DNA from: Bacteroidales bacterium UBA1797
GTDB taxonomy: Bacteria > Bacteroidota > Bacteroidia > Bacteroidales > VadinHA17
Direction of reading: 5' to 3'
Assembly: GCA_002319885.1 (NCBI GenBank)
Contig: DCFT01000140.1
Span: 1-29,906 of the forward strand
DNA: 29,906 nt
Position 1 is the stretch's first letter. Each line of letters starts with the position of its first letter. Position numbers and translations under genes: made by a program. This document shows, one piece after another, positions 22,018-29,906 of the stretch. Under the pieces are notes generated by a model that made no database searches, had not been told where the DNA came from, and was given only the letters and a program-made list of their open reading frames with translations.

Positions 22018-23847
22018 ATGTACGACATTCTTGAATTAAGTAAGAAACTGCTTCCTGAGTTAAAGGAGATAGCAAAGGAACTTAAAATCAAAAAAGCAGA
22101 ATCTTTGAAAAAACAGGATTTAATTTACAAAATCCTTGACCAGCAGGCTATTGAAGCCACAGATAATAACAGCCCGCAAAAGGCTGAAAAAGAAGAAATG
22201 CAAGCTTCACCCGATGTCACTGGCACCGATGCTGAATCCGCATTAAGAAGAGGCAAACGTCCCAGAACTTTAAAACCTGTAGTAAAAAGAACTATAGAAT
22301 CTGTAATGTCAGTTTCTCCTGATGGAGTGAAGAGACCGGAACCCCGGAAGGGTGATTGGCAGGAACAGGCAAAAAGATCTGAGAAATCTGATGAGAAACC
22401 CGACTTGTTTAAAAACCCGGAACAATTGCGCGAAAACAGAAAAGCTCCAAAATGGAGAACTGATCAAAAACTTGAAGAAAAGAATGAGAGGAAGGAAAAT
22501 TTTAATAATCCATCTGCAATTAATTTTGAGAAGCACAGATCAGAACCAGTTTCAGAACCTGTTATAGATAACTCCATCCTGGCTCTCACTGGTGATAGTC
22601 CGGTAGAAGAAACTAAGGCCTCGCCAGATACATATTTTGGCGATATAATTGTTGATCAGCCGGTAAAAGAGCCTCTTCGCGAGCCGGTTCAGATCAGGGA
22701 AGAAAAAAAAGAGAGACCATATGATTTTGAAGGCATCATTTATAATACAGGTGTCCTTGAAATTATGCCTGACGGGTACGGATTCCTAAGATCTCCCGAT
22801 TATAATTATCTTAACTCGCCCGATGATATTTATGTATCTCAGTCTCAGATAAAACTTTTTGGACTTAAGACAGGTGATACAATCAAAGGTTCGATAAGAC
22901 CGCCAAAAGAGGGTGAAAAATATTTTCCTCTTATTAAAGTTGATGAAATTAATGGCAGAAGTCCCGATTTTATAAGAGACAGAGTTCCTTTTGATTTTCT
23001 GACGCCTCTTTTCCCCGATGAGAAGTTTACTCTTTGCCAGCCGGGAGAAGGATCGTTATCGGTAAGGGTTATTGATATGTTCACCCCTATTGGAAAAGGT
23101 CAGCGCGGACTTATTGTTGCTCAACCCAAAACAGGGAAGACCATTCTCCTTCAGGAAATTGCTAATGCCATAGCCAAATACCACCCGGAAGTTTATCTGA
23201 TGATATTGCTTATTGATGAACGGCCTGAAGAGGTAACAGATATGGCGAGAAATGTTAAGGCTGAAGTTATAGCTTCTACATTTGATGAACCGGCAGAACG
23301 TCATTGCCGTGTTGCCAATATAGTTCTTGAAAAAGCAAAACGGCTTGTTGAGTGTGGTCATGATGTTGTAATACTTTTAGACTCAATAACAAGACTTGCA
23401 AGAGCATTCAATACAACAGCTCCGGCATCGGGGAAAGTATTGTCCGGAGGTGTTGACTCCAATGCACTTCATAAACCAAAAAGGTTTTTTGGTGCTGCCC
23501 GTAACATCGAGAACGGCGGATCACTAACAATTCTTGCTACCGCACTTACTGAAACAGGATCAAAAATGGATGATGTCATCTTTGAGGAGTTTAAAGGAAC
23601 AGGTAACATGGAATTACAGCTCGACCGTAAATTGTCGAACAGGAGGATATTCCCTTCAATTGACATCCCTGCCTCAAGTACGCGTAGAGAAGATCTTCTG
23701 TTGAATAAAAATATTCTTCAAAAAATATGGGTTTTACGTAACTTCCTTACCGACATGAACTCAGTTGAAGCAATGGAATTCCTGCGCGACAGGTTATTAC
23801 AGGCTAAGTCGAATGAAGAATTCCTCATTTCAATGAATGGAGGATAA
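22018..23847 (+). CDS. rho: Transcription termination factor Rho with charged insertion
   Basis: A 609-aa RNA-dependent ATPase that ends transcription; classical Rho has about 420 aa. Residues 1-43 form the N-terminal Rho domain (MYDILELSKKLLPELKEIAK). Residues ~44-240 are a low-complexity insertion rich in Lys, Glu, Pro, Arg and Asp. From ~240 on there is the RNA-binding cold-shock-like domain (GVLEIMPDGYGFLRSPDYNY) and then the ATPase with Walker A AQPKTGKT (368-375), LLIDERPEEVTDM, and VILLDSITRLARAFN. The insertion is typical of Bacteroidota; in Bacteroides thetaiotaomicron the corresponding disordered region was reported to drive phase separation of Rho. The start is fixed by the conserved N-terminus. 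Confidence 0.97.
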   Translation: MYDILELSKKLLPELKEIAKELKIKKAESLKKQDLIYKILDQQAIEATDNNSPQKAEKEEMQASPDVTGTDAESALRRGKRPRTLKPVVKRTIESVMSVSPDGVKRPEPRKGDWQEQAKRSEKSDEKPDLFKNPEQLRENRKAPKWRTDQKLEEKNERKENFNNPSAINFEKHRSEPVSEPVIDNSILALTGDSPVEETKASPDTYFGDIIVDQPVKEPLREPVQIREEKKERPYDFEGIIYNTGVLEIMPDGYGFLRSPDYNYLNSPDDIYVSQSQIKLFGLKTGDTIKGSIRPPKEGEKYFPLIKVDEINGRSPDFIRDRVPFDFLTPLFPDEKFTLCQPGEGSLSVRVIDMFTPIGKGQRGLIVAQPKTGKTILLQEIANAIAKYHPEVYLMILLIDERPEEVTDMARNVKAEVIASTFDEPAERHCRVANIVLEKAKRLVECGHDVVILLDSITRLARAFNTTAPASGKVLSGGVDSNALHKPKRFFGAARNIENGGSLTILATALTETGSKMDDVIFEEFKGTGNMELQLDRKLSNRRIFPSIDIPASSTRREDLLLNKNILQKIWVLRNFLTDMNSVEAMEFLRDRLLQAKSNEEFLISMNGG

Positions 23848-23864
23848 CAAGAAGAAATTTTTTA

Positions 23865-23872
23865 TACTTTTG
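23865..23872 (+). promoter_or_regulatory. Promoter -7 element for nifJ
   Basis: TACTTTTG fits TAnnTTTG. It lies 18 bp after the rho stop codon and 43 bp before the nifJ ATG. I see no TTTG at -33, so strength is uncertain. Confidence 0.5.
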
Positions 23873-23915
23873 CACCGGATTTTAACATTCTTTTAAATCA
23901 CATATATAATTTACA

Positions 23916-26900
23916 ATGGGAACAAAAAAATTTATAACATGCGACGGCAATCAGGCCGCTGCGCATGTTGCATATATGTTTAGCGAAGTAGCTTGCATAT
24001 ATCCTATCACACCATCTTCCACTATGGCAGAATTCATTGATGAATGGGCTGCTAATGGATTAAAAAACATTTTTGGAGAACAAGTTAAGGTAGTTGAGAT
24101 GCAATCAGAAGCAGGAGCTGCAGGAGCATTACATGGAGTGCTTCAGGGAGGAGCTTTATGTTCAACTTTCACTTGCTCTCAGGGATTACTTCTTATGATC
24201 CCAAATATGTACAAGATTTCAGGAGAGCTGTTACCGGGAGTATTTCATGTGAGTGCCAGATCAATAGCAGGACATGCACTTTCAATTTTCGGTGATCAGG
24301 GTGATATTTATGCTACAAGGCAAACAGGCTTTGCTATGCTTGCCAGCAGCAGCGTTCAGGAAATTATGGATCTGGCAGGCGTCGCTCATCTTTCAGCTAT
24401 CAAATCAAGAATTCCTTTTATGCATTTTTTTGACGGCTTCCGTTCATCTGCTGAAGTACAGAAAATCGAAGCAATCGATATGGAAGATCTCAGGAAACTT
24501 ATTGATATGGAAGCTCTTGCAAATTTCCGTAAGAATTCGTTAAATCCTGAACACGGAATGATCAGAGGTACAGCACAAAATCCTGATATCTTTTTCCAGG
24601 CAAAAGAATCGGCAAACAAGTTTTACGAGCCAATTCCTGATATAGTTGCAGATTATATGTCAGAAATCGGAAAAATTACCGGAAGAGAATATAAACCATT
24701 TACATATTATGGAGCGCCCGATGCTGAAAACATTATTATTGCGATGGGTTCAGTAAATGATACAATAAAAGAAACTATTGATTACCTGGCTGCAAAAGGT
24801 GAAAAAGCCGGAGTTATCAGTGTACATCTGTATCGTCCGTTCTCAGCAAAATATTTGTTTAATGTTCTGCCATCAACTGTTAAAAGGATAACTGTCCTTG
24901 ACAAGACAAAAGAACCCGGAGCTAATGGAGATCCCCTTTATCTCGACGTGAAAGAATTATTTTATGATAAAGCAGTCAGACCATTGATTATTGGCGGCCG
25001 GTTTGGATTAAGTTCAAAGGATACAACGCCGGCACAAATGTTGTCGGTCTTTGAAAATATGAAACTGAAGGAACCAAAGAACCAGTTTACAGTTGGTATA
25101 GTTGATGATGTAACTTTCAGATCTCTGCCTATTATTCCCGAAATTGACGTAGCTCTGCCTGGGACTTACTCTGCCAAATTCTATGGACTGGGATCTGACG
25201 GAACAGTCGGAGCCAATAAAAACTCTATCAAGATAATCGGAGAAACGACCGACAAGTATTGCCAGGCCTATTTCGCATACGACTCAAAGAAATCAGGCGG
25301 GATAACAACTTCTCATCTTCGGTTCGGTGACTCACCTATACGTTCCCCCTATCTCGTAATTACTCCTGATTTTGTCGCTTGTCATGTACCGTCATATCTT
25401 GAAAAATATGATATGCTTAAGGGCTTGAAGAAAAACGGCACATTCCTCCTTAATTCTATATGGGACGCTGAAGAGACAAAAAAAAGGCTTCCCGACCATA
25501 TGAAGAAATATATGGCTGAAAACCACATTAATTTCTACATTATAAATGCAACAGCATTAGCTGAGGAACTCGGTCTTGGTACACGGACCAATACCATTAT
25601 GCAGGCTGCATTCTTCAAAGTCGCAAATGTTATCCCTTATGAAAAAGCTGAATCAGAAATGAAGAAGTTTATTTATAAGAGCTATGGCAAAAAAGGCGAA
25701 GATGTTGTTAAAATGAACAATGCTGCTGTTGATAAAGGAGGCAATGTTGAAAAAGTTGAAATTCCCGCAGAATGGGCAGGCATAAAAGTATCAAAAGCCG
25801 TTGACAACCGTAATATTCCTGATTTCATTCGTGAAGTCATGGAACCTATTAACAGTATGAAAGGTGATGATCTTCCTGTAAGTGCATTCATAGGCAGGGA
25901 GGATGGAACTTTCCCATCGGGGACTTCACAGTACGAGAAACGAGGTATTGCAGTTAACGTACCTGAATGGCAGCCAGATGAGTGTATTCAGTGCAACCAA
26001 TGCTCATATGTTTGTCCTCACGCAGTAATTCGTCCTTTCCTTCTGACTGAAGAAGAACTTGCAAATGCTCCGGAAGGAACAAAAACTATCAAAGGTATTC
26101 CCGGCGTACTGAAACAATTCCAGTTCAGAGTTCAGGTAAGTGTACTCGACTGTACGGGTTGTGGAAACTGTGCCGAAGTTTGTCCTTCCAAAAATAAGGC
26201 TTTAATAATGAAACCTCTTGAATCACAACTTGATGAGGTTGATCGCTGGACATACATGCACGAAAAAGTTGGTTATAAAGATACCGTTGTTGATAAATTT
26301 GTGAATGTCAAAAACAGTCAGTTTGCACAACCGCTTTTTGAATTTTCAGGTGCTTGCGCCGGTTGTGGTGAAACACCTTATATTAAGACAATCACACAGC
26401 TTTTTGGTGACAGGATGATCGTTTCAAATGCTACAGGTTGTTCATCGATTTATGGAGGATCAGCTCCTTCAATGCCATATACTCTTGACAAAAATGGACA
26501 TGGACCTGCATGGGCAAACTCACTTTTTGAGGACAATGCTGAATATGGCTATGGGCTGTCGCTTGGTGCCAGCAAGTTAAGGGATCGTATTGCTTTATGG
26601 ATGGAAGCAGCTCTTAAAAACGGCACTGTTAATGCAGATACTAAAGTTGCTTTCGAAGAATGGCTGAAAGAAAAAGATCATGCAGAAGCATCCAGAACCG
26701 CATCTGCAAAGGTTATTGAAGCTTGCGCTAAAGAAAAATCGGAAGTTGCAAAAGAGATATTGAGTCTTAAGGAATATCTTGTTAAGAAGTCACATTGGAT
26801 CTTTGGTGGCGACGGATGGGCCTATGATATCGGATATGGAGGTCTTGATCATGTTTTAGCTTCCGGTGATGACGTTAATATTCTGGTTCTCGATACTGAG

Positions 26901-27473
26901 GTTTATTCAAATACCGGAGGTCAGGCATCAAAGGCCACACCTGCCGGAGCAGTTGCAAAATTTGCTGCTTCAGGGAAAAAGATCCGTAAGAAAGATCTGG
27001 GTATGATGGCTATGAGCTATGGATATGTTTATGTTGCCCAGGTCGCAATGGGATCAAGTAATGCTCAATATCTCAAAGCTATAAAAGAAGCTGAAGCATA
27101 TCCCGGACCATCTCTGGTAATCGCTTATTCTCCATGCATAAACCACGGATTAAAAGAAGGAATGGGCAAAACCCAACTGGAAACAAAACATGCGGTTGAG
27201 GCAGGCTACTGGCATCTTTACAGGTTTAATCCTCTTCTTGAAGAAGAAGGGAAAAATCCTTTTATTTTAGATTCGAAAGAACCTGACTGGACAAAATTCC
27301 AGCCATTCCTGAAATCTGAGGTACGTTATTCTTCTCTTATGAAATCATTCCCAAGTGAAGCTGAAGTACTTTTCAAAGCTGCTGAAGAAAATGCCAAATG
27401 GAGGTACAAATCATATCAGCGATTGGCTGCAATGGAATTTACAGAAGCTGAGCCAGTGGCAAAAGCGGAATAA
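23916..27473 (+). CDS. nifJ: Pyruvate:ferredoxin (flavodoxin) oxidoreductase
   Basis: An 1185-aa single-chain enzyme that converts pyruvate and CoA to acetyl-CoA and CO2 and reduces ferredoxin; it is oxygen-sensitive and central to anaerobic energy metabolism. All domains are present: the N-terminal pyrimidine-binding domain (ACIYPITPSSTMAE; EMQSEAGAAGALHGVLQGG), the ferredoxin domain with two 4Fe-4S motifs (CIQCNQCSYVC from C690; CTGCGNCAEVC from C746), cysteines of the proximal cluster in CAGCGETPY (C814) and ATGCSSIYGG, and the TPP site GGDGWAYDIGYGG through SNTGGQ (about 964-1005). The length is usual for the homodimeric form. It has its own promoter motif and a hairpin terminator, so it appears monocistronic. 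Confidence 0.97.
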   Translation: MGTKKFITCDGNQAAAHVAYMFSEVACIYPITPSSTMAEFIDEWAANGLKNIFGEQVKVVEMQSEAGAAGALHGVLQGGALCSTFTCSQGLLLMIPNMYKISGELLPGVFHVSARSIAGHALSIFGDQGDIYATRQTGFAMLASSSVQEIMDLAGVAHLSAIKSRIPFMHFFDGFRSSAEVQKIEAIDMEDLRKLIDMEALANFRKNSLNPEHGMIRGTAQNPDIFFQAKESANKFYEPIPDIVADYMSEIGKITGREYKPFTYYGAPDAENIIIAMGSVNDTIKETIDYLAAKGEKAGVISVHLYRPFSAKYLFNVLPSTVKRITVLDKTKEPGANGDPLYLDVKELFYDKAVRPLIIGGRFGLSSKDTTPAQMLSVFENMKLKEPKNQFTVGIVDDVTFRSLPIIPEIDVALPGTYSAKFYGLGSDGTVGANKNSIKIIGETTDKYCQAYFAYDSKKSGGITTSHLRFGDSPIRSPYLVITPDFVACHVPSYLEKYDMLKGLKKNGTFLLNSIWDAEETKKRLPDHMKKYMAENHINFYIINATALAEELGLGTRTNTIMQAAFFKVANVIPYEKAESEMKKFIYKSYGKKGEDVVKMNNAAVDKGGNVEKVEIPAEWAGIKVSKAVDNRNIPDFIREVMEPINSMKGDDLPVSAFIGREDGTFPSGTSQYEKRGIAVNVPEWQPDECIQCNQCSYVCPHAVIRPFLLTEEELANAPEGTKTIKGIPGVLKQFQFRVQVSVLDCTGCGNCAEVCPSKNKALIMKPLESQLDEVDRWTYMHEKVGYKDTVVDKFVNVKNSQFAQPLFEFSGACAGCGETPYIKTITQLFGDRMIVSNATGCSSIYGGSAPSMPYTLDKNGHGPAWANSLFEDNAEYGYGLSLGASKLRDRIALWMEAALKNGTVNADTKVAFEEWLKEKDHAEASRTASAKVIEACAKEKSEVAKEILSLKEYLVKKSHWIFGGDGWAYDIGYGGLDHVLASGDDVNILVLDTEVYSNTGGQASKATPAGAVAKFAASGKKIRKKDLGMMAMSYGYVYVAQVAMGSSNAQYLKAIKEAEAYPGPSLVIAYSPCINHGLKEGMGKTQLETKHAVEAGYWHLYRFNPLLEEEGKNPFILDSKEPDWTKFQPFLKSEVRYSSLMKSFPSEAEVLFKAAEENAKWRYKSYQRLAAMEFTEAEPVAKAE

Positions 27474-27503
27474 AAATTATTGAATATTTTTGAAAATAAT
27501 GTT

Positions 27504-27538
27504 GTAGAGACGCCCAAACTGGACGTCTCTACTATTTT
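27504..27538 (+). terminator. GACG-family hairpin acting as terminator of nifJ
   Basis: GTAGAGACGCCCA (27504-27516) pairs with TGGACGTCTCTAC (27520-27532) with one mismatch and a 3-nt loop. TATTTTTT follows. It lies 30 bp after the nifJ stop. It is the same repeat family as 9252-9286, here placed and oriented as a Rho-independent terminator. Confidence 0.75.
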
Positions 27539-27589
27539 TTAAACACACCGTTATGACTCTGAATACATCCCCTTTTTAAATATTATTTG

Positions 27590-27597
27590 TACTTTTG
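27590..27597 (+). promoter_or_regulatory. Promoter -7 element for ruvX-def
   Basis: TACTTTTG fits TAnnTTTG and lies 17 bp before the ATG at 27614. It falls after the more upstream ATG at 27587, which argues that the shorter ruvX reading is the real one. Confidence 0.5.
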
Positions 27598-27613
27598 TTG
27601 CTTGTTCAAAACT

Positions 27614-28054
27614 ATGGGCAGAATAATCGGAATAGATTATGGATCAAAAAGGATCGGATTGGCTGTAACGGATCCTATGCAGATCTTTGCTTCACCACTC
27701 ATTACAGTTAGTCCTCATGAATTTGACAACTTTATGAGAGACTATCTTTTAACCGATGAAGTCGATGCTTTTGTTATCGGATACCCGATGCAGATGAACA
27801 ACCAGCCCAGTGAATCTGTTGTTTATATTAATCCCTTTATAAAAAAACTAAAAAAAACATACCCTGAAAAAACCATTTATCTTGCTGATGAAAGATTTAC
27901 ATCGCAGATGGCAATCAGGACAATGATCGACGGAGGAGTGAAGAAGAAGGACAGAAAAGATAAATCGATGGTAGATAAAATTAGTGCATCCATTATTCTT
28001 CAGTCTTTCCTCGATAACAAATTTAATAAAAATCAAAATATACATCAGAAATGA
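27614..28054 (+). CDS. ruvX: YqgF/RuvX family Holliday-junction resolvase-like nuclease
   Basis: A protein of about 146 aa from the chosen start, the usual size. The RNase H-like fold shows the first catalytic Asp in GRIIGIDYGSKRIGLAV, the middle FVIGYPMQMNNQPS loop, the second acidic site in YLADERFTSQMA, and the late Asp in KSMVDKISASIILQSFL. Members take part in 16S rRNA 3'-end processing and possibly in junction resolution. A longer frame begins at 27587, but its first nine residues (MYFCCLFKT) are unlike the family and a promoter -7 element lies inside them, so I chose the ATG at 27614. The stop overlaps the def start by 4 bp (ATGA). Confidence 0.93.
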   Translation: MGRIIGIDYGSKRIGLAVTDPMQIFASPLITVSPHEFDNFMRDYLLTDEVDAFVIGYPMQMNNQPSESVVYINPFIKKLKKTYPEKTIYLADERFTSQMAIRTMIDGGVKKKDRKDKSMVDKISASIILQSFLDNKFNKNQNIHQK

Positions 28055-28617
28055 TATATCCAATTGTAATATATGGACATCCGCTCTTAAGAAAAGTGGC
28101 GCAGGAGATAACCAACGATTATCCGGCGCTGAATCAGTTGATTGAAGATCTTTTTGAAACTATGTATCATTCTGAAGGAATGGGTCTTGCTGCCCCGCAG
28201 ATCGGGAAATCAATCAGAATATTTGTAATTGACGGTACACCTGTTGCAGAAGATGAACCTTCATTGGCTGGTTTCAAAAAAGTGTTTATAAATGCTAATA
28301 TATCTGAAAGATGTGGTGAATTGCAACCAATGAATGAGGGATGTCTGAGTATCCCGGGTCTGAGAGAAGAAGTTATGCGCGAGTCGCACATAAAAATCAG
28401 CTATTATGACGAAAACTGGCAATATCATAATGATGTGTTTGATGGCTATAAAGCAAGAATAATACAGCATGAGTATGATCATCTCGAAGGAATTCTTTTC
28501 ACTGATAAGGTTAATCCACTCAGGAAGAGACTCATTCAAGGCAAGCTCACTGCCATAAGCAAAGGAAAATTCGAAGCAGAGTATAAGACCATTCTCCAGG
28601 GACAGAAGATAAAATAG
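28051..28617 (+). CDS. def: Peptide deformylase
   Basis: A 188-aa metalloenzyme that removes the formyl group from new proteins. All three motifs are present: GMGLAAPQIG (motif 1), EGCLSIPG with the metal-binding Cys (motif 2) and QHEYDHLEG, the HExxH site (motif 3). It has the usual length, with a short insertion between motifs 1 and 2 (VAEDEPSLAGFKKVF). The ATG overlaps the ruvX stop by 4 bp, so the two are translationally coupled; this pairing makes sense for ribosome-related housekeeping functions. Confidence 0.97.
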   Translation: MIYPIVIYGHPLLRKVAQEITNDYPALNQLIEDLFETMYHSEGMGLAAPQIGKSIRIFVIDGTPVAEDEPSLAGFKKVFINANISERCGELQPMNEGCLSIPGLREEVMRESHIKISYYDENWQYHNDVFDGYKARIIQHEYDHLEGILFTDKVNPLRKRLIQGKLTAISKGKFEAEYKTILQGQKIK

Positions 28618-28784
28618 AATGTCCGCTCCCCGTCCCCCCTAAAGTGGGGTTCAAAATCTGGTTTCCAATCAAAATGTCACGTTTAGACCACAGAAAAATT
28701 TCCCTTCTAGGGGATAGATGTGAAGCGGCCAGAGGGAAATTTCTTGCTTGCTCCAAACTTTCTTCTTAACTTTATACAGACTCA
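28618..28784. repeat. Hairpin repeats downstream of def
   Basis: CCCCCCTAAAGTGGGG sits near 28635, and AAATTTCCCT (28696-28705) pairs with AGGGAAATTT (28733-28742) around CTAGGGGATAGATGTGAAGC-type sequence. It resembles the C-rich/G-rich repeats after miaA (19929-20061). There is no gene. The first element may terminate the ruvX-def transcript, though no T-run follows. Confidence 0.6.
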
Positions 28785-29201
28785 TTAGCTGCAGAGCCAA
28801 TAAAAAGGTCTTATAATATAAATTTCAAATTGCAAAGTATTCACTGACAATTGACTTTTTAGTATGGTAATTAGCTGGTAAAATATTATGATGAGACTTA
28901 ATACAACTAAGACAATTAACACGTATAGATCACTTGGATAACACATTAACCATTTCCCTGGCGGAATTATTGTCAAGCAAAATATAATAATGGCTGTGCA
29001 AATCGATGTATAAATTGTATTATTGACAAGTTCTTCGCAGAAATCATTTAGGACATTAAATCGCTGGACATTTAGTAAATAATTATGATTATACTTTATT
29101 ATCTCATAAGACTTATCAATTGAGTTTTTAAGATTAGTAATAATTTTATTCTGAATACCTCGTTTAAGTTCAGGTAAAAATTCTCGGGCAAAATCAATCA
29201 T
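28785..29201 (-). CDS. Hypothetical two-helix membrane protein
   Basis: A 138-codon frame from an ATG at 29201 to a TAA at 28785. The N-terminal half is polar and helical (MIDFAREFLPELKRG, NLKNSIDKSYEIIKY). Two clear membrane helices follow at about residues 64-80 (YTSICTAIIIFCLTIIP) and 92-113 (LYVLIVLVVLSLIIIFYQLI). The composition is protein-like for an AT-rich genome, but I recognise no family. The surroundings are repeats and noncoding DNA, so it may be an isolated small gene or a remnant. No promoter is clearly visible. Confidence 0.45.
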   Translation of the reverse strand: MIDFAREFLPELKRGIQNKIITNLKNSIDKSYEIIKYNHNYLLNVQRFNVLNDFCEELVNNTIYTSICTAIIIFCLTIIPPGKWLMCYPSDLYVLIVLVVLSLIIIFYQLITILKSQLSVNTLQFEIYIIRPFYWLCS

Positions 29202-29585
29202 TTTATCATGTATTTATTATTAACACATTAGACATTAAATCAATAATGTAGAATCCGATATCCCCCATTGGTACAATGCCTGTTACAGTCTGTCAGCCTT
29301 TGTAAAATATTAACAAGTTCTTAGCAAGACTTGTTAATAATGATTATTTGAAAGCTTCCATTTGAATCATTTACGCATAATTCCAGAATTCAGGCGTTTA
29401 GGTCCACTCTGGGAACAAAGATGTCTGAAAATCAGAATGAAATCTTGACAATTTCATAGAGGTGTTTTGAAATCAGAATGATTTTGGAAATTATTGGAAG
29501 TCACATCCCCATCTGAATCAGTTCTCGACCCCTTGATTGATGTATGTGGGTGCTGAGAAGTGTCACTGCTTTCTCACTATTATAT
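29202..29585. other. Noncoding stretch with one strong hairpin
   Basis: No convincing gene. The dyad TATTAACAAGT / ACTTGTTAATA (29308-29318 and 29329-29339; 10-nt loop) is perfect over 11 bp. Further right, AAATCAGAATGA occurs twice, at 29429-29440 and 29470-29481, 41 bp apart. The rest is unremarkable and may be decayed sequence. Confidence 0.5.
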
Positions 29586-29733
29586 TTATTTAGCCTTCAT
29601 CATACAGAGACCCACCCCCATTCCTCCCCGAATCTTTATCCCAATCTTAATCGGTTCATTAACATATTCATGGTTAAACGGATAGTTAAAAGAGGAGAAT
29701 TTCAATATTTTGCTCAGATTTAAGAAATTACAG

Positions 29734-29827
29734 GCTCTGAAAGAGCCAAATATGAATAACCCCCGGCGCCAGCCGGGGGTTTGGCGCATAATACCTTCCC
29801 TTAGCTCTGAAGGAGCGAAATATAAAT
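29734..29827. repeat. GCTCTGAA repeat pair around a GC-rich palindrome
   Basis: Two near-identical 24-mers in the same orientation, GCTCTGAAAGAGCCAAATAT at 29734 and GCTCTGAAGGAGCGAAATAT at 29804, are spaced by 70 bp. The perfect inverted arms CCCCCGGC and GCCGGGGG lie between them (about 29760-29779). The GC-rich core stands out from its AT-rich surroundings. An 87-codon minus-strand frame runs through the whole unit and is probably not a gene. Confidence 0.75.
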
Positions 29828-29906
29828 CATCATGGAAAATATCTTTCATCCGGTGTTATCCCGGATTCCAAAAGGATTTTCCGGTACTCTTCCTCAAATG
29901 TCACTT

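Noticed and set aside
21821..22075. 84-codon minus-strand frame in the rpoD-rho gap
   Set aside because: It overlaps the first 58 bases of rho, whose N-terminus is conserved, and shows no recognisable motif.
29586..29849. 87-codon minus-strand frame at the right end
   Set aside because: It runs straight across the GCTCTGAA/CCCCCGGC repeat unit, has no family signature, and its Gly/Arg-rich pieces come from the palindrome. It is better explained as a repeat.

Overview
The window looks like chromosomal DNA of an anaerobic member of the Bacteroidota, probably near the Bacteroidales/Marinilabiliales. The evidence is a short RpoD-type sigma factor (287 aa) of the kind that phylum uses as its primary sigma, a Rho factor with a long charged insertion, a SiaC/DUF1987 protein, an M56/BlaI/TonB cluster, and several TAnnTTTG promoter elements. 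A full-length pyruvate:ferredoxin oxidoreductase points to anaerobic metabolism. The DNA is AT-rich, and its intergenic regions are crowded with short hairpin repeats. I saw no rRNA, tRNA, CRISPR array or intact transposase.

Layout. (1) 1-800: the 3' end of a Gfo/Idh/MocA oxidoreductase, then a GxxExxY gene broken by a stop codon and framed by two copies of a direct repeat. (2) 808-9125: a long minus-strand series. In transcription order it reads: a membrane tetraheme cytochrome fused to a SUMF1-like domain, a Tat-exported Gfo/Idh/MocA lipoprotein, a 31-codon ORF, a ThuA-like lipoprotein, a GT2 polyprenyl-phosphate glycosyltransferase, a GT39-like membrane glycosyltransferase with C-terminal TPRs, a small membrane-anchored protein and a nitrilase-family amidohydrolase. 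Most products are exported or membrane bound, which suggests work on sugars or glycoconjugates at the envelope. (3) 9690-11756, plus strand: a tiny lipoprotein, an exported barrel-like protein and gap. (4) 11829-13471, minus strand: an ABC permease (MacB/FtsX type) followed by a SiaC-family protein. (5) 13774-16950, plus strand: a BlaI repressor, an M56 sensor peptidase with a TonB C-terminal domain, and two more TonB-domain proteins. Two promoters here share the same palindrome over the -33 element. (6) 17337-19978, plus strand: a LuxC-type acyl-CoA reductase, a pRiA4b ORF-3-like protein with an acidic tail, and miaA. (7) 20111-21662, minus strand: rpe and the primary sigma factor. (8) 22018-28617, plus strand: rho, nifJ, ruvX and def. 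(9) 28618-29906: repeats, one possible two-helix membrane protein and no confident gene.

The points most worth following are the cytochrome/SUMF1 fusion and its neighbours, the BlaI-type operator shared by two promoters with a tripled TonB domain behind it, the GxxExxY gene whose signature glutamate has become a stop, and a family of hairpins built on GACG...CGTC arms, some of which serve as terminators.
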